DNA of 64,000 nt. Origin: Phoronis australis. Taxonomy: Eukaryota > Phoronida > Phoronidae. Position numbers and translations under genes: made by a program. Every line of letters begins with the position of its first letter. The stretch's first letter is position 1. Under the pieces are notes generated by a model that was not told where the DNA came from, ran no database searches, and saw nothing but the letters and a program-made list of their open reading frames with translations. Location: positions 126,001-190,000 of the forward strand of contig NMRA01000503.1 of NCBI GenBank assembly GCA_002633005.1, read 5' to 3'. Shown here piece after piece: positions 27,001 to 39,900 of the stretch.

Positions 27001-27938
27001 ATACCCTGGGCAGTCTTGTGACTTAATCTGTTTTGTTCTTTTCAGCTTATCGCAAGCGTAGCAACAGCCTAGATGACCGGTCGAGCTCAGACAGTCTTCA
27101 CCCACCAGTGAAGAAGCCACGTGTGTCATTCACCGATGAGCAAAAAGAAGTGCTTCGATTGGCTTACCTGCGAGATCCCTACCCCAGTACCTCCTCCATT
27201 GATACCCTTGCTAAGCAGATCGGTGTCGGATCACGCACTGTGGTGAACTGGTTTCATAACCACCGAATGCGGTCAAAGCAGCACCATCTTGTCGATGGTG
27301 TAGTGGTCAAGAGCGAGTATCAAGAAGACTCGTCCAATAACAGCGATGACAACACTTACCAAATTACAGAAAGCTCACAGTGGATGTTCCCGAGTTTTGA
27401 GGCCGTCGGGACAGACATGGCTAATATGCCCAAAAGTCCTGAATGCAGAGCTTCATCTGTTAAGAATGAATGTGCTTCAGAGTCAGAAGCAGAGTCAAAG
27501 TCTTGTGAGGACATTAAACAAGACAGTGAAAGCATGCCCATTGTCACCACTGCTAGTGTCAATAAAAGAAAAAGTGCAAAGCCGCAAAGAATTTGCGAGC
27601 CTTCCCACGCTGACGCGGGATCTCACAATGACTTGAGCGAAATCGGCAATTCCAGTGATGATACTGAGATTAAAATTTCTGTAAACAGTGGCCAGTCAGA
27701 AAACAATAATATCGAGATTTCTGGAGGAACAAATGGTGGTTCAGGGCTGATTGTAAATTCATTGGTGCCAAATGAAACTGTGAATGAGATTGAACTCAAT
27801 AGGAAGAAAAAGCTTGAGAAACTGCGGTGCGCTATCGAGACCGTCGACTTGGAATGGGACGAGGTAGACCGTGACGGTAACATATCAAAGATGGAACAAA
27901 ATTTGGAAGATAAAAATGGGGATGAGTGGGAGTTTTAA
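2953..27938 (+). CDS. CUX1: CUX-family transcription factor (Cut-like homeobox), CUT-containing splice form, 15 visible exons
   Basis: Joined exons 2953-3063, 4898-5024, 9739-9876, 11272-11339, 12099-12231, 13197-13263, 14139-14187, 14600-14770, 19133-19314, 19910-20052, 20796-21302, 21608-21723, 23672-24554, 25421-25792, 27046-27938. Every junction is GT/AG, phases agree throughout, and the sum is 3960 nt (1319 residues plus stop). Order, numbering from the first visible codon: CASP-like coiled coil about 1-396, CUT repeat 1 about 485-570, CUT 2 about 803-885, CUT 3 about 941-1020, homeodomain about 1044-1103, acidic Ser/Asn-rich tail ending EWEF. Known family role: nuclear DNA-binding repressor/activator in differentiation and cell-cycle control. 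The initiating exon was not found; an in-frame ATG at 2848 upstream of the first acceptor is an alternative start. Vertebrates have CUX1 and CUX2; a single pre-duplication orthologue is inferred here, named CUX1 because the CASP form is present. Confidence 0.93.
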
Positions 27939-30900
27939 CTTACGTCAGAGGTTCCTTAGCGAATGTTTTGTGACTTTGAATCTTTATTCATGTACTGTTA
28001 TTGATAGCTGAGTAGATATGATCATTCTTGCCCATGTTCTTATGCTCCCACTGAAGACTTGCAAGTTTTGATTAGGACTTTCTTGTTACATTGAAGAGAT
28101 TTTCTGTAGTCAAGACACTGTTCTTGTCAGGCAAACGTGCAATTTCCATTATTTTTGGGATCACCAGTTTTTCGTATGGAAGCATTTTCATTAGTCAACA
28201 ACCATTATTTAGCATATTGTCATGTGTGCAGAAATTATTGAATACAGCTTCCAATTTATTGGGAAAATTTTCAGTGTCCTAATTGAAAGTTTAATTGTTT
28301 CTCATTGGGTATTGTTTGTTTAAGGCTTGCTGTATGAGCCTTTCTGAAAGCTTACAGCTTTTAGCAATTTTGTACATTGATATGCAATTGCAATAGGTCA
28401 TGTTATTTACGCTATATAAGTGCAATTTCATTATTTGTTACTCTTTGGTGCAAAATATAACATTGTGTCTGCATAGAAATCTTTTGTTTGCCAAGTTTCC
28501 ATGCTATCATTTTTTTATCGTGTTGATGTTTTAATTGTAATTAAAAGCATATATGTATTTTATGGAACTGTATAGCCCTTACATAATAGTGTCAGTTATC
28601 TATTATCGGTTTATTTTACATTGTTAATGGTTACTTGGTAAAGGTAACTTCTTGCCTTAGTGGTGACATTAGGTATATTTAGTTAGTCTTTTGTTTGGTC
28701 TAGTGCAATCCAAGTGTTTTAATGTCGGTGGGTATGTTCGTAAGTGTATTACTATAGATCGATGTTCAGTATTATTATGACTTTCCAAAGTGGTGCTATA
28801 ACTTCAGTTCTTTGGTACTTCAACTCCAACATTTGAACATGCATATCTACGTAATTAGCCTAGGGTGTTGACCACCATTGTTCTATCTAGTCATAGATGA
28901 AATTCAGTAAAACATTTTCCAAACTAAAATCTATACCAATGTGTGGTATTCGCTTCTTTCTAAGAAACTGTCTATCTGTATGATATGCATTGTTACACAT
29001 GACCTTGAATTCCTCACTGTACTTAAAAGTATGTTAGTGGTTACACTGTGTAGTATAGCATAACTTTGGTAGTTGGTGGTGTTGGATGCAAGCCATTTTT
29101 ATTCTCATATTTTTACAAGTCATTTAATCGTTGTGTACTTTTTTAAAATTGTTGTACCATTTATGCCTTTGAATAAATTTTGCATTGTCTTTGACATCTC
29201 ATACTTCCTGTGTGGAAAAATGTTGACAATATTGGCGTTCGTAACTAAGACTTTTGAGGTAAACCAAATTCACACTCTATTAATGTTCACAATCGCTACA
29301 ATGATGTAATGTGCATGTAAAAAGTTGAGGTGTGTGAGACTCGGCTATGACTGGGGTTATGGTGTTTGCTAAACATGTTCCAAAATGTTCTTGTCTGGTT
29401 TTGTCAACTTAGTTTGAAAAAATAATTGTATTTATGGGTAAGATGTTTTCATATCTCACATGGTGACCTTGACAAAAGGGATTGGTAGAACCAACTACTG
29501 AACCTTTAAGTAAAGCTACATTTCGCCATGTTTGGCTGGCTAAAAATCGAAAATCATACTAGTTATTTTACTTATGAAATCAGATTCATAGTATTCCTTG
29601 CCATGATAGGACTATTTCCATTACCAACAAAAACATTGAAACCAGCCACTCGAAATGCTTCAGAGTTTATTGATGGCTGATGGAAATTTATTATTATTAT
29701 TTATTTATTATAGTGACATAAGGGTGCCAGTAAGTACAATCTCAAAGACAATGTTCACCACACCCCCCAGCCTCAATGGGCTTACTCAGTCACCTAATAA
29801 TAAACCATTACATTGAACTTGACCAATTGCAGGAGTTCCGATGTTTAAGGTCCCATAAAAAGACTTTTTTGCAATTCTGCTTTCATCCATTAGAAGTAAA
29901 TGATTCCAGAGCCTTAGCATATTTTCATGTTGTTTGTAGTGTGAATTTAGCCAACCTGAGTCGCCATAAAGTACTGCATTGGCAGCATACTTGTGGACCC
30001 CTAAGAATATACGTAGCGCTCTCGTTCTGATGATTTCGCATCTGGAGTATTGAGAGTATCCCCAAATTCTAGATCCATATTCTAGAATTGAAGTTTCTGA
30101 CATTTCAAAACATTTACTGTAACTGTTGAAACCCATGTTACCAATTTTTGTATTTGCTCACCAGAGCTCTCAACGCTCTAGACATGGAGTCTGCCAGTAT
30201 CTCGGCTATCAAACTGAAATCCATAACTCGTTCAGAGTTACACCCAGATACTTATAACATTCTCTTAAATTCACAATGCAATCGCACACAATGAATTTGA
30301 AACTCATTCTTACATGTCTCCTCTTGCGAAAATGAACCACATGAGTCTTGGAAAAATTTACAGACATTTGCCACCTTGCACACCAATTACTCAATATGTT
30401 CAGTAAATCCTGTAAATAGGTTTCATCACCAGAAAAAATCACAATGTCATCTGCATACAAGAGACAGGATAAATTACACCCATCAAAATTGACACCTTTG
30501 CTACAACTGTTCAAATCATCTATCAAATCATTCATGAAAATTGAAAACAATGTAGGCGACAGTGGATCTCCCTGCCTGACCCCTCTTTGTACTGGTAACC
30601 AGTTGGTATAACTACTTGACTGACCTAATTGTACACAGGCTTCTGTCTGCGCATACAACGATTTTACTGAGTGATAGAATTTTCCAACCACTCATAAATC
30701 AATTAATTTTTTCAATAAAAAGTTGCTAAATTGTCAAAAGCCCATTCCATATCGATGAATATCGCAAATGTTGCTCTATTACAAGCTATTCTATTTCTAA
30801 CAATAGATGCAAGTGTAAACAGGTGGTCAAGGCAAGACCTCCCCTGTCAAAAACCATTTTGTTCTTCATTCAGTTTGTGTTCGACATTCAGAAACTCTGT

Positions 30901-33900
30901 TAATCTCCCGTTTAGTACATTACAATACACTTTGCTCACGGTGGAGAGCAGACTTAGGCCTCTATAGTTGGACGGTAAATTCAAATCTCTATCTGATCCT
31001 TTTGGTATAGGGATGATGATCACTTTATACCATAATGATGGAATAAATCCAGTGTCAAAGACCTTCTGAAGGAGCGAGAGCAAAATATTAACCACCTCTG
31101 GAGATCTCAATTGGATATCGTCTATACCAGTGGCCTTACCCGATTTTAATTTGCGAGTTACAGAATAAACTTCTAAAAACAAAGAACTTTTTTCCAGCAC
31201 TGCTTTTACATGACCCGAAAGTTCAGAATATTGCATTGCTTTCTCCAGTTAAATCCTCTACGTTTTGTCTTTCAGCCATTGGAATTTTCACAAACAAATC
31301 TCTAAAACTGGCCTTCCATCTTTCTGAGGGAATAGTATTTTCATGTCTCTTCTTGAGCTGAAATCCTGAGTTCCTTTCAAAAAACATTGGGGTCATTTTT
31401 ACATGATTCTTCAATCAGTCTTAATTTATTTTTCATATACTGCCTTTTTAAAAACTTGAATCTTTTGTCAAAGTAATATCTAGAGTTCTTGTATTCATAC
31501 AGTTGCTTCCTTTGTCGTTTAGTATTTTTTTCTTTGAGAAATACTTTTATTCTTTTTTGGCCACGTTTTTCCAAAGTTGTGTTAATTCATTGTTCCAAAA
31601 GGGCTTGTTTGCCTTAAATCTTTTTCTCAGATTTTTATTACAACTTTGAGTACATCTTAAATGTAATTCCATTTGTGTTTTTATAATTTCGCAGAGGGAG
31701 TTATAAATCTCATCGACTTCATGTTGTCTTCGACACTCATTTTTTAATATTAAATTAAAGCAACTCTCCAATCGCCCTTTTAAAAATCTCATTACCCATC
31801 AATTCACTAGGGATAGAATTTAATTTAAACCGTTTTCTAAATTGCATACCAAAGGAGTTATCCATACCGTGATCCTCTACAGTTTCATCACTGATATTCA
31901 GTGGAACGTGTAGCATAATTTCTAATAACAATACACTATGATCAGGCAGTTTTGACTTTTCCGACAATAGTCCCTGTAAATGATGTTTGTCAACTACTTC
32001 TGTACAAGCATGGACCTCAAATTTAAGACAAGACTGAAGCGACTCATGGAGGACAATAAAGTAATCTACAAAGTAACGCTCTTCCTCTATGACTTATTGA
32101 GGTGAAGTTATCTTTACTTAATATCTCTTTCCTACCATTCACTAAGCAAGTTTTAGAGCTGAATAAAAAGTCAATCAAACTTCTACCATGACTATTTACA
32201 ACCTTATCAATTATGACTCGTTTATTTACTTGACAATCAACATCTAGAATATAATCATTCAAGTTACCCACTCTCTAGTTAAAGTCTCCACATATAATAA
32301 CGTCATCTGCTATATCTGCACGTAAACATAACTGGCGTAATAGTTGGCTATAGAAACTATCCGGATCACAACCCCTTGAAGAGTTCTCAGGTGGTAAATA
32401 GCAACAAAATACAATTATACAATAGTCTGAGCGTATATGAGTTAGTCTTAAAGCTAATATACCATCATACGACTTGTCAACGATATCAATTTTAAATGTT
32501 TTAAACAAATCATTTAGAGTCCTATAATGGTAAGGAATATGAGGCCGTTTTTATGAGAAAAAAGGACCAATTCGATTTTCATTTTTTAGCCAGCTCTGTA
32601 CAGGACGAAATGTACTTTTAAGTAATTTTCCAACTTTTAGAGTGAAAAATCTGATCATTCACTGTGTTGCTGAAAATTTTGCACTTGTAAGTGCAGAATT
32701 GTGTAGTTTTGAATCTCACTTTATAAAGTTATTATTGGTTTTTTAACTAACAATGGAGATTACTCGGAGATTGAACCTTAAATCACCAGTGCCTAGGAAA
32801 TAGGTATTAGTTTATAGTGCCAAATCCATTGAGACAATTCAAAAAATGATTTGATGTTTTAAATTAGGTCGCAATGATGACTTGCATAAACAGTATACGG
32901 AAACTGCATCTACGGTTCAGGAGCAGAAACGTCTGATTGGTCAACTGGAAGAAGACTTGCGCAGTGTGAATGCTGTGTCTTCTATGTTTAGGGGAGATGC
33001 TGAGGTAGGTGCGCTAAACTTAGTTGTCCGTTGTACGACTAGAATTCGTTTTAAAAGCTGCAATAACCTGCCGTCTGCAAAAAAAGCTACGATCTCTCGG
33101 ATTTTGTCACTTGATATATGAAATGGAATTTGACATGTTTGTTACTTGTTTTTATTGACTTAGTAAGAACTATCAATTTGTTGGTGGGGGGGGGTGGGAG
33201 TGTGCTTCNTGTGCTTCATGAAAATGACTTGAGACAGAAATTTAGTCTACTCTTCGGTCCCATATCACAGTTGCTGAAAAGAGTTTAGCCAAGTGATTTG
33301 GAGTACATCACAGACTGGAAGTAATTAATGATCTTAGTAAATATTCCCAGGGACTGCATGTTTGCTCAAGTGAGATTGAAGTAATTTTCTGAAATAGTTG
33401 TATGGAGTGCTTGACCAAATTTGAGTCTTTTATGTCACTTTTCTTGAAACAGACACCGAGCTTAATATTTTGACTTGAAATAAGTCATTTAAATTACTGG
33501 AAGCATTGTGGCTGGGCAGTTAGGCGAGTTCCGAGCCTGCACTCCAGATGGCGTGCTTTTTGTACTTTGACCCTAACATTGAAGTACTTAAAATGTTTTT
33601 TTTTTGCTTTTTCAAGCCATCTTTCTTAATTTTTGGTATGCTATCAAGTGATATAACAAACAGACTGTTCCTCCCAAACCTGGAAATAATGTTTAATTTG
33701 AGTAAGGAACAAACTGAGACCAATTTTATGTTGGTTAGGTGGCCTAAATCAAAGATTATTTTTTACCAAAAGGTAGATGTGTATGAGCTTTATAAGTCTC
33801 TGTTACCGACTCAATTTCTTGTATAGCGAAGTACATTTTAGTAAGAGTGAAAACAGCAATATCATATGCAAGTAAGTATGAAGAAAACATTTTTACAGAC

Positions 33901-36900
33901 CGCCTTTGTTGCTCTTGACCAGAGGCCAGGGCACTGTGAGAAAATGGTCTGTGACTATTGTGCTGTCAGGTCACCTGAAGTTTGTAAGCTGTAGATTTTT
34001 GGGTGACAATTACACCTGTGGTAGTCCATCACAAAGAGAACGTATTCCCCGAAACCCTCTTGAAAGCATGAGGAATATAGCTTCTGCATGCTCAGAATTA
34101 CACGGTGACACTTGGCTTTCCTCAACTTCCAACTGCTGGTTTATGACCTTTGATAATGGACCCATTATGTTGAGAGCTCAGCAGAGTTGAAGCAGAATAC
34201 CCTCACTGATTCAAGCTATGAGCAATATTAGTTAGGTTATAAAAGTCCCATTTCTTGTCCGATTGTTTTAAAATCAAAAACGTAACCATTTGTACTCTTA
34301 ATGAACTATTCAAACATGTTATTTAAAAACTTTCAAAATGAACATTTTTATAATACTATTGTCACCCCCAGTGTTAACAACCATGCTATGACTGGTAATT
34401 TCATGCCTGATTACCCAAGTTAATCTCCAGAGAAGGACTACATCAGCTGAAACTGGATGGTTTCTTTGATGATAGTAGTGGATTTTAAGGTTATCGAATT
34501 GGTCTTATCCAAACTGGACCAGTGATAGTGTCAGCATAGGATTCTTTTCATCTGCATAATTATGTATACTGTATTGTACTTCAAATATAATTTGCGTTCC
34601 TGTTTGCACAGGGTGAGCCATCTCAAAGTACAGAAATAGTTGCCGAAGTTGTGAAAGAAATGACCCCAAGTAAGTAATTACAAACAATAACCATTTTCTG
34701 ATAAAGATGAAATTCACCCAGATAGTGATAGGTTAGTTGGTAGACAGTGTTCTGCGTACTTGTATGGACTTGGTGCAGTGGGCTATTTTTCAAGGTTCTT
34801 TATACATTCTTTGTAACTGTCTTGATGTTAAGTTGTCTCTGTTGGCGAATGTCGTACCTGTCAATTCAGCCTGTCATGCATGCAAGAATTAAAAATTGGG
34901 TCAACTCTGAAAGATGCTTTTGTGTACTCAAAACGCTAGAATGTTTCCTTTTTCTTTTGACAAATGTCATTTTTCAGATTAATTCTAAATAAAAAATTGT
35001 GATGTCACTGAAAGGTGTTTATAAAATATATCAAGACATGAGTGGTTAATTTTGCCAAGTGTGGCATAAAAATATATGCATTTAAAGTGACTGTCGTAAA
35101 GGTAAGATTCTATTTGCATGCTATAGTAGATGCAACAATTCTTCGCTGTTAGGACTCCAAACGCCCTCTCTGAAAACTATGACTGTTTGGTGGTTTTGAA
35201 TAGCCATAAGGCTGGTTCCTTTCTCAGACACTAGGGGTGTTACCGCTACATGATTCGGGATGTTTTGTGTCTTTACTGTCTTTGACTTAAGAAAATGCGA
35301 AAATTCCACTAACTGACCATCTAACAACAAGATAAAACGTAATGTACTCGACGACAAGTTCACAATGGTTTTTGGTACAAAAAGCATCTTAAATTAGCCA
35401 AAAAGTACCAAAATAAAAGTGCTCCAGCTTGAGATAGTCCGTAAAATTTGGAACAGTCTGTAACGTTTGTGATACTGTAATTCAAACTGAAATTGAATTT
35501 TGCTGATTCTGAAGATTGGAACATGGACATGTTTGCATTCATCATACTTCTGAAATATAGGACACTACATTTTATATTAGCAGACTTTGAATACTTGACA
35601 GATGATAAAATCATCGAAAATATCCTCAAAGCAATATTGTCACGAGTCCTGATAGCGTCAATGATTGTAATTTTTGAGTTTGGAATGGTCACGTGGCCAA
35701 TAAAATTTGAATTCACTGTCCCTAATTGGAGAATTGTTATCATTATAACAGTAAGGTAATTTTCTTTCCAGCTGTGTCGGGTAAACCTGCTGGTGCAGCA
35801 GATTCCCTCTTACCTATTGTTCAGAGTCAACGTGAAAGATACAGGTTACGGGTCCAGGAACTTGAAGTGGTTTGTGTTTGAGAAAATTAATAAAACAACT
35901 TCTACTTGTCGGCCATAGTGAAGATTTTCATCACTATTCCATTAAGAAGCAGTTAGTTATACCTGATTTTGTGAGCAGTTTGTGAATTATCAAAAAGTAT
36001 TTTGGTGTAACATTTTTTCTACAAACGTTGACTTGCCCCAGAAGATATCTTATTTTAAGTTATACAATTGATCAGTGGTTGTTCGACAGTTGGAGGCAAA
36101 GTTGTCACTCTGTTATTCAGAATTAGTATTCAATCTGCTTTTAGTGCATTACACCAAATATATTAGCCGAGGTTTAAGCTTTGTTTAAATTCTTTGTTAA
36201 ATGTTTAGCCAGTGTGTGAATGTGTTTTTGTATTTTCAGCAATGTATGGCTCAAATTCAACAGCAGCAGTTGCAACAAAATGAGCTTGACAAACTGAGGT
36301 CAGACAACGTGAAATTGTATGAAAAGATCAAGTTTTTGCAGAGCTATCCTACTGGAAAGGTATATTGATGCGTCAGTATGAGTATTAAAGGGTAACAGTC
36401 ACTTAAGGGGTCAGTCATTTTGAGAACCAGTTTTGTCTGCTGAAGAACTGGCATCAAACTGGTTCTCAAAATCCCTGTAATTGACTAATGCCCATTAAGG
36501 TTCTATAATTGAATGACCCTACTGGGTCAGTGTTCTAATAAAAGACATGTTAATAAACTATTTGCATCTTTGAATGAATTAAACTAAAAAATATTTTATA
36601 AATTCAAAGTTTGGTTGTAGACTATCCCAGTTAAAGAGTCTATAGATGGGCAAAGTCAGATCTGTTGGTCCAAAGGTCTATTAGTCCAAATTTACAAAAA
36701 TCTGAAAATTGACCTCAGGACCAAAAGGTTAATTGATAAAACTGCAAAAGAATGCAGATGTTACAGTTGCTGAAAGTTGTTTGACATTGGCTCAACTAAT
36801 GGTCATTCAAACGAAGTTAAGTCCCCTGACCAGTGGGGCTTCACATTAGAAACTCGACCCATTTCACACCACCATGTACTTCGTCAAAACATTTGTAGAG

Positions 36901-39900
36901 TTATCACTGTCTAAAGGCTTATTTACCAGCCAGGGAGCCTGATCTAAGTTCCTATTGTGGGGAGTAGAGCAATTACCACTTCAGCGATGGCTTCATCACA
37001 ATAAAACATGTGTTAAGATTAAGTGTTATATTATGGACTAAACCTGGGGATTTTTCAAGCTGTTTGGCTCCTGAAATGGAATTCTTCATAAACAAATTAA
37101 GTTAGGATCATTGTTACCCTAAGAAATACGATACGATAAAAATAAGCCAAAATAGGTGCATTAAGTTGATGAATGGTTTTAGTAACTCTTTGAACCGTGT
37201 TAGATAACTGGCCTGCAAGTTGTGATGCCGGACAAAAGAGCATCAGAATGGGAACGCTTAATGATTAATATCTGGACTAGCCTGGATTAAGAAACCGCTG
37301 TAGTCTGGAATTGTAACCAAACGGGAGGTTTTTGTGATGGGCTAATGGGTAGACTCCCTCACATATAAGTTGTTTGTTACCTTGCCACTGAATATTGTGT
37401 ATCACAGTTTTCTTCACATTCACAGATTAAGGTAGTGAGACAGGTGAGACTATGTTTTAACGATCTTTGTTCAGGCATAGAACTCTGGTTACCCATGGAA
37501 TGCCAACTCTGATCTCGCGGCCACTGAGGTTGCGTCGCGCATGCCTGAGAACAAATACACTTAGCTAAGCAATTCTGAGTAATTGAAAGTTACGGACGCA
37601 CACCTGTTTTTTGGGCCTAAACTTTTCATTTTGGCCAAATGGAACTTATTCCTTAAAATAACTGTAACATGATTTTAACACCCAAAAATGTCTCGTTGAA
37701 AAACTCTTGGCATGTAGTATGATAGGTCGTTGAAAGTGGTTCTACAACTGGAGCTGAAAAGATATCAAAGGCCAAGCTACTCCCGTCGTCCACCCAGGGC
37801 CACAGGTTGGTGCTTATAAAGAATGACTGGTGTAATAGATGGGTTTGTTGACTAATTTTGCCAAGAAATCGATGATTTTATGGAACCATATCTCAAACGT
37901 CTCGCTTGAACAATAATAACAAAATGAAAATGAAGTAATGAAATTATGCTTGACTACAACTCTCGATCAAGACTCAGTCAAGCAGGCAGCCAGAAATTCT
38001 CACTGCAAACTCTTGCAGCTAGTCTCAGGGTCGCAAGCTCTTATAATAGAATACATAGGTCACATTCGGGAGTTGGCATTCCAGGGCTAGAGTTCTGTGG
38101 TTCAGGGTAGCGTTCCATAGACCAAGTTTCTTGCAATAAAAGAGAGATTCCGTAATGCAGAATCACGTGAATGAAAGGCAAGTGTTTCACGAGTATATAC
38201 TCTAGACCTTACCAGGTAACCTAGGAAAATAGCGGCCACTGAAGTGACTTGTCAGTGAGGTTGTAATGCTGAATTAGGAGATAGAATTAATAAATTATGG
38301 GATACAAGGGTCTATGGAACGCAGCCCAGAGGCCTGTTTCATGAAAAGTGACCTAAGATTTAAGACAGAAAATCAGAAATTTGATCTTACGCTCCTTCTT
38401 CACAAATGCCAACATAGGTTTAGTCATGTGATTATTAGTACATAACTGCCTGGAAATAATTTGTACAAATTTCCTCTGTCAACAAGGAACAATTATTGGG
38501 TACATTCTCAGGTCCTTTTTTCATTATTGCTGAAATAAGTTTTTTTAGTTATTTTTCAGAAATAGTTATGTGGAGCACAAGACCAAATTTTTGTCTTAAG
38601 TCTCTTTTTACGGAACAGACCTCAGGAAAACTGGGATTTCTAATAGAGGCAAAACAATAACTTTGCTGTCAGTTATCGCTGTTTTGACCTTTTCCTTTTG
38701 TTTTGTTGAAGCTTATTGTTTTCCTGGAGCCTCATTTTATGTATAATTTTAAATCCCAAATGTACATGCCTTCATGAATTTAATACTTTTATTCTGATTA
38801 GAACAGCTTTCTGGGATTGGAAACAAACAAAATGTAATTACTGAAGACAGAACTAAATAAGAATTCAAAATTTGTCATTTCATGAGCTGAAAGCAGTGTA
38901 GCCGTAAACTGAATGGGGAGTAGACTGGGTCTATGCCTGAACACTGGGTGGAGTGACTTTATCATAGTCACATGGTAGAGGGTCATTTCAAGCATATGAT
39001 ATATTGCTTTGTTTCTTTTTTAAAAATGCTGCTTGACAAAAGTGAACCATGCAGGTTACAATTGTCTGGTTTCCACAGGTTACAACTGCCTGGTTTCCAA
39101 AAGTGTCCACATTTCTTAAGGCACTGGGCTTCATGGATTTGTTATATGAAATGCAATTCATACCAAGACCCTTTCTCTTGGATATATCAGTTGATAGCAT
39201 TGGCTCAAAGCATTTAACATACAAAGCTTAAAACCGTTGCTGTTAATAGTGTATTAAGGGTGCTCACTCAAGCTTATTCTGATCTATTTAAAAACTCTTG
39301 TTTCACAAGATTCTAAATAGGTGCCCGGTCCTGCATTCATTGGGCATCTGTCTATTCTGGTATTTTGTGTTAGGGGCAGGCATCTTCTAACATATCTTTA
39401 GATGGTCATTCTAAAAAAACAAATATTCCATAAAGTATACTTCTGTAAATATTTTAGGAGTATATCAAGTCCAATCTCCAGTAGGATAATATGATTTTAA
39501 TTAGTGGAACTTAGTTCTAAATATTCTTGTGCTTTAGACTTTTCACAGACAGCATATTTTTCATGGATACTTTTCATTGTAAGGTTTGTTCTAGTCTAGA
39601 TTGCTTTGCTTAAATCTTCTGTATTGATTGCAGAGTCGACAGAATGATGCTGAAAGTCGCTACGCTATGGATTACGAGGAACGACTCGACCCATTTCAAA
39701 CATTCAGTAAAAAGGTAAATCCTCTCAACCTAAAACTACCGTATGTAGGATGCATGTGGGATAAAAATAGTTCAAGGATGGGTCTATTTTTAAATGGAAA
39801 TGCCAATGTTTGTTTTTTTCTGCTAAAAATTAAAAAGTTATCATAGAGAGACATTGTAACTTGATCTGTTGTTAGCTAGTTTTTAAAGGTCAGTGCAGAG

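Larger units (their letters stand above)
29713..32520 (-). mobile_element. 5'-truncated, mutated non-LTR retrotransposon (LINE) in antisense orientation
   Basis: Minus-strand fragments in LINE order. APE-type endonuclease C-terminal part at 32508-32044 ([21 protein letters not shown], then LNDYILD after an in-frame TAG). A linker at 31967-31223 in several frames. Reverse transcriptase at 31236-30209 ([48 protein letters not shown], and YADD at 30446-30457). A C-terminal part at 30136-29786 ([20 protein letters not shown]). Several stops and frameshifts: dead copy. On the minus strand it ends in an AATAA-type repeat (29689-29712). The jockey/CR1/I group is likely; the clade is not resolved. 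Confidence 0.9.

Noticed and set aside
27346-27883. Alternative frames inside the homeobox exon
   Set aside because: Shadows of the CUX reading frame, which is fixed by the homeodomain and EWEF end.
35360-35743. 127-codon minus-strand frame overlapping a plus-strand frame in a CASP intron
   Set aside because: The two frames mirror each other in intronic sequence directly before exon 35772; no domain seen.
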